Below, in pieces: positions 58,673 to 64,000 of a stretch of DNA of 64,000 nt. Source of the stretch: Saccharopolyspora soli (GTDB lineage: Bacteria > Actinomycetota > Actinomycetes > Mycobacteriales > Pseudonocardiaceae); contig NZ_JALBWV010000013.1 in the NCBI RefSeq assembly GCF_022678645.1, positions 62,001 through 126,000 of the forward strand. The letters are read 5' to 3'. Both the position numbers and the translations under genes were made by a program. Position 1 is the first letter of the stretch, and every line of letters starts with the position of its first letter. The notes beneath the pieces are model-generated. The model was not told the origin of the DNA. It saw only the letters and a list, made by a program, of their open reading frames with translations, and did not search any database.

Positions 58673-59534
58673 GCGCACACAGGGAGTGGTCGGGTTGGCA
58701 CGCATCCTGCGGCTCGACGAGGCCGTCGCGGAACTGGTCCACGACGGCGACACCGTGGCCCTGGAGGGCTTCACCCACCTGATCCCGGTCGCCGCCGGGC
58801 AGGAGATCATCCGGCAGCGGCGCAGGGACCTGACCCTGATCCGGATGACCCCGGACATCGTCTACGACCAGCTGATCGGCGCGGGCTGTGCGCGGAAGCT
58901 GATCTTCTCCTGGGGCGGCAACCCCGGCGTCGGTTCGCTGCACCGCTTCCGCGACGCGATCCAGAACTCCTGGCCGGTACCGCTGGAGATAGAGGAGCAC
59001 AGCCACGCGGGCATGGCCAACCGCTACGCCGCAGGTGCCGCCGGACTGCCCTTCGCCGTGCTGCGCGGCTACGCGGGCACCGACCTGGTGGCGCAGACCG
59101 ACACGATCAAGACGATCGAGTGCCCCTTCACCGGAGAGCGGTTGGCCGCGGTCCCGGCGGTCAACCCGGACGTCGGCATCATCCACGCCCAGCAGGCCGA
59201 CCGGGCGGGCAACGTGCAGATGTGGGGTATCACCGGGGTGCAGAAGGAGACCGTGCTGGCCTCGGCCCGTTCCCTGGTCACCGTCGAGGAGATCGTCGAC
59301 GAGCTCACCCCGCGCCCCGGCGCGGTGGTGCTGCCCAACTGGGTGGTCACCGCGGTCGCGGAGGTCCCCGGCGGCGCTCACCCGTCCTACGCGCAGGGCT
59401 ACTACGAGCGCGACAACGCCTACTACCAGCAGTGGGACCCGATCGGCCGGGACCGCGAGAAGTTCGAGAACTGGTTGCAGACCGAGGTCTTCGGCGCTGG
59501 TGCCCAGCAGGACGTGGAGAGGAGCGCTCGATGA
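58671..59534 (+). CDS. pcaI: 3-oxoadipate CoA-transferase, alpha subunit
   Basis: 287 aa from ATG 58671. With PcaJ it moves CoA from succinyl-CoA to beta-ketoadipate. It is a class I CoA-transferase A subunit of the actinobacterial type: DTVALEGFTHLIPVAAG, FSWGGNPGVGSLHRFRD and the C-terminal YERDNAYYQQWDPIGRDRE. The start is uncertain: TTG 58695 has AGGGAG 8 nt upstream and gives 279 aa, and GTG 58686 is also possible. First gene of pcaIJHGBDC. Confidence 0.88.
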   Translation: MRTQGVVGLARILRLDEAVAELVHDGDTVALEGFTHLIPVAAGQEIIRQRRRDLTLIRMTPDIVYDQLIGAGCARKLIFSWGGNPGVGSLHRFRDAIQNSWPVPLEIEEHSHAGMANRYAAGAAGLPFAVLRGYAGTDLVAQTDTIKTIECPFTGERLAAVPAVNPDVGIIHAQQADRAGNVQMWGITGVQKETVLASARSLVTVEEIVDELTPRPGAVVLPNWVVTAVAEVPGGAHPSYAQGYYERDNAYYQQWDPIGRDREKFENWLQTEVFGAGAQQDVERSAR

Positions 59535-60298
59535 CGGAGTTCACCTCCGACGAGATGATGACCGTCGGTGCCGCCCGGTCGCTGCGCGACGGCGCGGCTT
59601 GCTTCGTCGGCATCGGACTGCCCAGCACGGCCGCGAACCTCGCGCGGCGCACGCACGCCCCGAACCTGGTGCTGATCTACGAGTCGGGCACGCTCGGCGC
59701 CAAGCCCGACCGGCTGCCGCTGTCCATCGGCGACGGCGTGCTCGCCGACACCGCGGACTCGGTGATCACCGTTCCGGAGATCTTCAACTACTGGTTGCAG
59801 CCGGGCCGCATCGACATCGGCTTCCTCGGTGGCGCCCAGGTGGACCGCTTCGGCAACATCAACACCACCGTGATCGGTGGGGACTACGTCAACCCGAAGG
59901 TCCGGCTGCCCGGTGCCGGTGGCGCTCCGGAGATCGCCGCGTCCTGCCGCGAGGTGCTCATCGTGATGCGGATGAGCCCGCGCAGCTTCGTGCCGAAGCT
60001 CGACTTCATCACCTCCGTCGGCTACGGCACCGGCAAGGGCGATCGGGAGAAGCTGGGGTTGCGCGGCCGGGGGCCGGTCAAGCTGATCACCGACCTGGGC
60101 GTGCTGGAACCCGACCCGGAGACCTGCGAACTCACCCTCACCCAGCTCAGCCCCGGCGCCACGGTCGAGCAGGCAAAAGCAGCGGTCGGCTGGCCGTTGC
60201 GCGTGGTCGCCGAGCCCACCGTGCAGCAGGCCCCCACCGAGGAAGAGCTGACCGTGCTGCGGGAGTTGCAGGCGACCATCTCGGCGGGTGCGAAGTAA
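59531..60298 (+). CDS. pcaJ: 3-oxoadipate CoA-transferase, beta subunit
   Basis: 255 aa. Class I CoA-transferase B subunit: the catalytic Glu is E51 in LIYESGTLG, where family members usually have ENG; FVGIGLPSTAANLA and FGNINTTVIGG are the other typical stretches. It overlaps pcaI by 4 nt (ATGA) with GAGAGGAGCG upstream. With PcaI it completes the activation of beta-ketoadipate. A gap of 61 nt follows before pcaH. Confidence 0.9.
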   Translation: MTEFTSDEMMTVGAARSLRDGAACFVGIGLPSTAANLARRTHAPNLVLIYESGTLGAKPDRLPLSIGDGVLADTADSVITVPEIFNYWLQPGRIDIGFLGGAQVDRFGNINTTVIGGDYVNPKVRLPGAGGAPEIAASCREVLIVMRMSPRSFVPKLDFITSVGYGTGKGDREKLGLRGRGPVKLITDLGVLEPDPETCELTLTQLSPGATVEQAKAAVGWPLRVVAEPTVQQAPTEEELTVLRELQATISAGAK

Positions 60299-60359
60299 AC
60301 CCGGCCGAGTACTGGCAGTCGTCACACACGCCTGACAGCGTTGAGTACGAGGAGCCGCG

Positions 60360-61106
60360 ATGACCACTGAACAAACCCGATCGCCCGCCGGGCTGGTGCT
60401 GCCCACCTACCCGCGCGACGACCAGTCCCACCCCGCGCTGGACACGCCCGCGTACGGCTCGTCCACGCTGCGCCATCCGAATCAGCCGCTGCAGTACCTG
60501 CCCCAGTACCTCACCGAGATCACCGGGCCACTGCTGGGCCAGGACCGCTGCGGTGAGCACGACCACGACCTGACCGTGCAGCATGACGGCGAGCCGCAGG
60601 GCGAGCGCATCATCGTCAGCGGCCGGGTGCTGGACTCCGGCGGCAAGCCGGTGCCCAACACCCTGGTCGAGGTCTGGCAGGCCAACGCCGCGGGCCGCTA
60701 CCTGCACCAGGGCGACCGCCACCCCGCGCCGCTGGACCCGAACTTCTCCGGGACGGGCCGTTGCATGACCGACGCCGACGGCAACTACAAGTTCATCACC
60801 ATCAAGCCCGGTGCCTACCCGTGGCGCAACCACGACAACGCCTGGCGCCCGGCGCACATCCACTTCTCGCTGTGCGGGCAGGCGTTCACCCAGCGCTTGA
60901 TCACCCAGATGTACTTCCCCGGCGATCAGCTGTTCTACCAGGACCCGATCTTCAACTCGGTGCGCGACGAGAAGGCGCGGGAGCGGATGATCTCCCGCTT
61001 CGACCTGGACACGACCGTGCCGGAGTGGGCGCTGAGCTACAAGTTCGACATCGTGCTGCGCGGCCCGGAAGCTTCGGTGTTCGAAGACGAGGAGGACGAC
61101 GACTGA
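60360..61106 (+). CDS. pcaH: protocatechuate 3,4-dioxygenase, beta subunit
   Basis: 248 aa. It carries the catalytic Fe(III) of the intradiol dioxygenase that opens protocatechuate to 3-carboxy-cis,cis-muconate. The four iron ligands are in place: Tyr114 (GRYLH), Tyr153 (GAYPWRN), His166 and His168 (PAHIHF). The C terminus has a run of acidic residues (FEDEEDDD). GAGGAGCC precedes the ATG. It is coupled to pcaG by a TGATG overlap. Confidence 0.95.
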   Translation: MTTEQTRSPAGLVLPTYPRDDQSHPALDTPAYGSSTLRHPNQPLQYLPQYLTEITGPLLGQDRCGEHDHDLTVQHDGEPQGERIIVSGRVLDSGGKPVPNTLVEVWQANAAGRYLHQGDRHPAPLDPNFSGTGRCMTDADGNYKFITIKPGAYPWRNHDNAWRPAHIHFSLCGQAFTQRLITQMYFPGDQLFYQDPIFNSVRDEKARERMISRFDLDTTVPEWALSYKFDIVLRGPEASVFEDEEDDD

Positions 61107-61678
61107 TGGCTGCCACCACTCCCCCGGCGACCACGCCGTCCCAGACGATCGGCCCGTTCTTCGCGCTGCCCGACGGCATGCTGTGGGAAGACGGCCCGGA
61201 GGTCGTCGCCACCGACCGCGCGGGCGCGTTCGTGCTGCACGGGACGCTCACCGACGGCAACGGGGACCCGGTCCCGGACGGGCTGGTCGAGATCTGGCAG
61301 GCCGACGAGCAGGGCCGCTTCGACCACCCGGACGACCCGCGCCCGGAATCCTCGTCGTGGCAGGGTTTCGGCCGGTGCCCGACCGACGCCGAGGGCCGGT
61401 TCTGGTTCCGCACCATCAAGCCGGGCCCGCTGCCCACTCCGAACGGGGCCACGGAGGCGCCGCACATCGACGTGACCGTGCTGGCCCGCGGCATGCTCAA
61501 CCGGGTGGTCACGCGCATCTACTTCCCGGACGAGGAGAAGGCCAACGCCGCCGACCCGGTGCTGTCCGAAGTGGACTCGGCGCGGCGCGGCACGCTGCTG
61601 GCCACCGCGGACGAGCGCGGCTATCGCTTCGACATCCGATTGCAGGGCGATGGCGAAACCATCTTCTTCGCGGTTTAA
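61106..61678 (+). CDS. pcaG: protocatechuate 3,4-dioxygenase, alpha subunit
   Basis: 190 aa. Structural partner of PcaH in the (alpha-beta-Fe) protomer. It shows the family text SQTIGPFFALPD, then GLVEIWQADEQGRFDHPDD and TIKPGPLPTPNGATEAPHID, and lacks the iron-ligand Tyr/His set of the beta subunit, as expected. It starts one base inside the pcaH stop and its last 29 nt are shared with pcaB. Confidence 0.94.
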   Translation: MAATTPPATTPSQTIGPFFALPDGMLWEDGPEVVATDRAGAFVLHGTLTDGNGDPVPDGLVEIWQADEQGRFDHPDDPRPESSSWQGFGRCPTDAEGRFWFRTIKPGPLPTPNGATEAPHIDVTVLARGMLNRVVTRIYFPDEEKANAADPVLSEVDSARRGTLLATADERGYRFDIRLQGDGETIFFAV

Positions 61679-63008
61679 CGGCCTGTTCGGCCCGATGTTC
61701 AGCACGCCTGCGGCCACCGAGCGGACCAGCGCCGCAGCCTGGTTGCAGGCGATGCTGGACTTCGAGGCCGCATTGGCCGCCGCACAGGCCAAGGCCGGGG
61801 TCATCCCGGCCGAGGTCGCCGAGGAGATCGCCCGGCGCTGCCGGGCGGAGTTGTTCGACGCCGACTCGATCGCCGAGCGCGCGGTGTCGTCGGCGACTCC
61901 GGTGATCGCGCTGGTGCGCGACCTGACCGCGTTGGTGGACGCCGACGCGAAACCGCACGTGCACCGGGGCGCGACCACCCAGGACGTGGTCGACACCGCT
62001 GCGATGCTGGTGGTGCGTGATGTCCTGGCCCTGGTCATCGCGGACTTGCGGGCCGCGGCTGATGACTGCGCGCGACTGGCCGAGCAGCATCGGGGAACCG
62101 TGATGATCGCCCGCACGCTGCTGCAACAGGCGCTGCCCACGACGTTCGGATGTCGTTGCGCGGGCTGGCTGACCTCGCTCGACGAGGCCACCACCGCGCT
62201 CGGTCGGGTGCGCGACGAGCGGCTGGCCGTGCAGCTCGGCGGCCCTGCGGGCACGCTCGCCTCGCTCGGCGCCGAGGGCATCCGGGTGACCGAGTTGCTC
62301 GCCGCCGAACTGGGTTTGGCCGAACCCGTGGTGCCCTGGCACACCGACCGCACCCGCATCGCCGAGTTGGCTGGCGCGCTGGGCACCGCTGCTGGGGTGC
62401 TCGGCAAGATCGCGTTGGACGTCGAGCTGCACGCGCAGACCGAGGTCGGCGAGCTCTCCGAAGGCAAGGCGGGTGGCTCATCGGCCCTGCCGCACAAGCG
62501 GAATCCAGCGGGCGCGGTGCTGATCAGCGCCGCCGCCAACCGGGTGCCGGGTCTGGTGGCCACCCTGCTGTCGGCGATGCCGCAGGAGTACGAACGCGCC
62601 GCAGGTGCCTGGCAGTCCGAGTGGGAACCGCTGACCGAACTGCTGCGCCTGGTCGCCGCAGCAGCCGCGGGAACCCGCCAACTGCTGGCCGGACTGCACG
62701 TGCACACCGAGCAGATGGCCGCCAACCTCGACCTCACCCGAGGACTGGTGATGGCCGAAAGCGCCGCGGGCCCGCTGATGAACACCCTCGGTCGAACCGA
62801 CGCGCAGGACCTGGTCTCCCGGCTGTGCCGCAGCGCGGTGCAGGAGGGCACGACGCTGCGCGCGGAACTGCTGGCTGATCCGCGGGTGCGGGAGGTGCTT
62901 TCGGAGGCCGAGGTCGTCGCGGCCACCGAACCCGCCGACTACCTGGGCTCCGCGCCCGCCTTCATCGACCGCGCCCTGGCCGCACACGCCGAATTGGAGA
63001 ACCGTTGA
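61650..63008 (+). CDS. pcaB: 3-carboxy-cis,cis-muconate cycloisomerase
   Basis: 452 aa, fumarase/aspartase superfamily. It closes 3-carboxymuconate to 4-carboxymuconolactone. The superfamily signature is GGSSALPHKRNPAGAV near residues 281-296, with HRGATTQDVVDTA near 105-117. ATG 61650 overlaps pcaG by 29 nt; a start further in would cut the conserved FNGLFGPMFST. It shares its stop with the TTG start of pcaD. Confidence 0.93.
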   Translation: MAKPSSSRFNGLFGPMFSTPAATERTSAAAWLQAMLDFEAALAAAQAKAGVIPAEVAEEIARRCRAELFDADSIAERAVSSATPVIALVRDLTALVDADAKPHVHRGATTQDVVDTAAMLVVRDVLALVIADLRAAADDCARLAEQHRGTVMIARTLLQQALPTTFGCRCAGWLTSLDEATTALGRVRDERLAVQLGGPAGTLASLGAEGIRVTELLAAELGLAEPVVPWHTDRTRIAELAGALGTAAGVLGKIALDVELHAQTEVGELSEGKAGGSSALPHKRNPAGAVLISAAANRVPGLVATLLSAMPQEYERAAGAWQSEWEPLTELLRLVAAAAAGTRQLLAGLHVHTEQMAANLDLTRGLVMAESAAGPLMNTLGRTDAQDLVSRLCRSAVQEGTTLRAELLADPRVREVLSEAEVVAATEPADYLGSAPAFIDRALAAHAELENR

Positions 63009-63766
63009 ACGTCAACTACGAGCTGAGTGGGCCGGACGGTGCCCCGGTCGTGGTGCTGTCCAACTCGATCGGCACCGACCTGACGTTGTGGGACGAGCAG
63101 GTGCCCGCCCTGGCGCAGGAGTTCCAGGTGCTGCGCTACGACCAGCGCGGGCACGGCAGCACGGCTGCCGGACCCGGCCCCTACACGCTCAAGCAGCTCA
63201 GCGGCGACGTGCTCGCACTGCTGGACAACCTCGGCATCCGCAAGGCGCACTTCGCCGGGGTGTCGCTGGGCGGCATGACCGGCATGTGGCTGGCCGAGCA
63301 TGCGCCGGAGCGCATCGACCGGCTCGCGCTGATCTGCACCTCCGCCGAGCTGGGCCCGCCGTCGAACTGGCGGGAGCGCGCCGCCTTGGTTCGCGAGAAG
63401 GGCACCCGGGCGATGGTCGAGCCGTCACTACCGAGGTGGTTCACCGCCGAGCTGGCCGGACGCGCGGACATCGTCGAGAAGTTCGGCGGCATGCTCGCAG
63501 CGGCCGACGACGAAGGCTACGCGGGTTGCTGCGAGGCGATCGCCAGCATGGACCTGCTGCCCAAGCTCGCCGAGATCACCGCGCCGACGCTGGTCATCGC
63601 CGGTGCCGAGGACCCGGCCACGCCCCCGGAGCACGCCGAGCGGATCGCCGCGTCCGTCGCGGGCGCGCGCGTGGAGGTGCTGTCCCCGGCCGCGCACCTG
63701 GCCAACGCCGAGCAACCCGAGGCGGTCAACCGGCTGCTGCTGGACCACTTCACGAGGAGCCTTTGA
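63005..63766 (+). CDS. pcaD: 3-oxoadipate enol-lactonase
   Basis: 253 aa alpha/beta hydrolase. It hydrolyses beta-ketoadipate enol-lactone to beta-ketoadipate. The nucleophile is Ser87 in GVSLGGM, the acid is in IAGAEDPATPP and the base His in PAAHLAN. It begins with TTG in a TTGA overlap with the pcaB stop, the only start that gives the family N terminus. Followed directly by pcaC as a separate gene; some actinomycetes have a fused PcaL instead. Confidence 0.92.
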   Translation: MNVNYELSGPDGAPVVVLSNSIGTDLTLWDEQVPALAQEFQVLRYDQRGHGSTAAGPGPYTLKQLSGDVLALLDNLGIRKAHFAGVSLGGMTGMWLAEHAPERIDRLALICTSAELGPPSNWRERAALVREKGTRAMVEPSLPRWFTAELAGRADIVEKFGGMLAAADDEGYAGCCEAIASMDLLPKLAEITAPTLVIAGAEDPATPPEHAERIAASVAGARVEVLSPAAHLANAEQPEAVNRLLLDHFTRSL

Positions 63767-64000
63767 TGTCCGACCGCCTCGATGACGCCACCCGGCACGC
63801 CCAGGGCATGCGGGTGCGCCGACAGGTCCTCAGCGATGAGCACGTGGACCGCGCCAACGCCAAGATCACCCCGTTCACCGAGGGATTCCAGGACTTCATC
63901 ACCCGCTACGCGTGGGGCGAGGTGTGGACCGGCGACGGGGTCGACCGGCAGACCCGCAGCATGCTCACGCTGGCGATACTGGCGGCGGTGGGCTGCGAGG
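63766..64000 (+). CDS. pcaC: 4-carboxymuconolactone decarboxylase (3' end outside window)
   Basis: 78 codons are visible before the window ends. The text RRQVLSDEHVDRANAKITPFTEGFQDFITRYAWGEVW and SMLTLAILAAVGCE matches the AhpD-like PcaC family, which decarboxylates 4-carboxymuconolactone to the enol-lactone. ATG overlaps the pcaD stop by one base (TGATG). Family length is about 120-135 aa, so roughly 45-55 residues are missing. Confidence 0.93.
   Translation, partial: MSDRLDDATRHAQGMRVRRQVLSDEHVDRANAKITPFTEGFQDFITRYAWGEVWTGDGVDRQTRSMLTLAILAAVGCE

Noticed and set aside
1-64000. Search for CRISPR arrays, insertion sequences, rRNA and riboswitches
   Set aside because: No regularly spaced repeats, transposase motifs, rRNA stretches or recognisable riboswitch cores were seen; by-eye reading can miss weak cases, and a covariance-model search would be decisive.

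Overview
This is a high-GC window with strong G/C preference at third codon positions, many GTG/TTG starts and Shine-Dalgarno sites of the GGAGG type. Its gene set fits an actinomycete: an F420-dependent-type oxidoreductase, a DUF5313 protein, LytR-CpsA-Psr, a WS/DGAT acyltransferase, a hopanoid operon and an actinobacterial pca operon. A member of the Pseudonocardiales such as Saccharopolyspora is my best guess, but that is an inference from gene content only. I see no rRNA, tRNA, CRISPR array or complete insertion sequence.

Layout. 1-5.3 kb: the end of a PaaX-type regulator faces a leftward operon boxC-boxB-bclA for aerobic benzoate breakdown through benzoyl-CoA epoxidation. 5.4-18.8 kb: ordinary chromosomal genes (LLM oxidoreductase, ilvA, universal stress protein, LarA-like protein, HAD phosphatase, alcohol dehydrogenase, GNAT, LCP ligase, ChrB plus MFS, beta-carbonic anhydrase, FAD oxidoreductase). 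18.9-23.0 kb: a coupled three-gene operon led by a fusion of an MGDG-synthase-like glycosyltransferase to a WS/DGAT acyltransferase, then a DMT transporter and an SDR. 23.0-31.4 kb: a leftward hopanoid operon hpnC-hpnD-hpnE-polyprenyl synthase-shc-hpnG-hpnH, almost every junction overlapping.

31.6-41.5 kb is regulator-rich: an M19 dipeptidase, an Lrp protein with two HTH units, a TetR-alcohol dehydrogenase pair whose repressor appears leaderless and self-regulated, two FadR-type GntR regulators, an XRE-cupin regulator, a class V aminotransferase, an amino acid permease and a phytanoyl-CoA-type dioxygenase. 41.5-42.0 kb holds a 23-bp tandem repeat and a transporter remnant. 42.0-51.4 kb: a MaoC-type protein, a permease with a C-terminal carboxypeptidase-regulatory-like domain, TetR, Nudix, TatA, CapA, a stand-alone copy of the C-terminal domain of B12-dependent ribonucleotide reductase, and a solA-lysR-gltS operon. 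51.6-52.7 kb is a patch of truncated genes. 52.7-58.6 kb: an O-antigen-ligase-like protein, an atypical Nramp-family transporter with a perfect CRP-type site upstream, a quinone oxidoreductase, a Nudix protein and a nucleotidyltransferase.

58.6 kb to the end: the operon pcaI-J-H-G-B-D-C (pcaC cut by the window edge), converting protocatechuate through beta-ketoadipate to beta-ketoadipyl-CoA. The window therefore carries two separate aromatic routes: the CoA-epoxide route for benzoate at the left end and the protocatechuate branch at the right end. The most unusual items are the glycosyltransferase-acyltransferase fusion operon, the orphan NrdJ-tail protein, the Nramp-like transporter lacking the DPGN motif, and a short palindrome (CCACWGTGG) that recurs more often than expected, mostly between genes.
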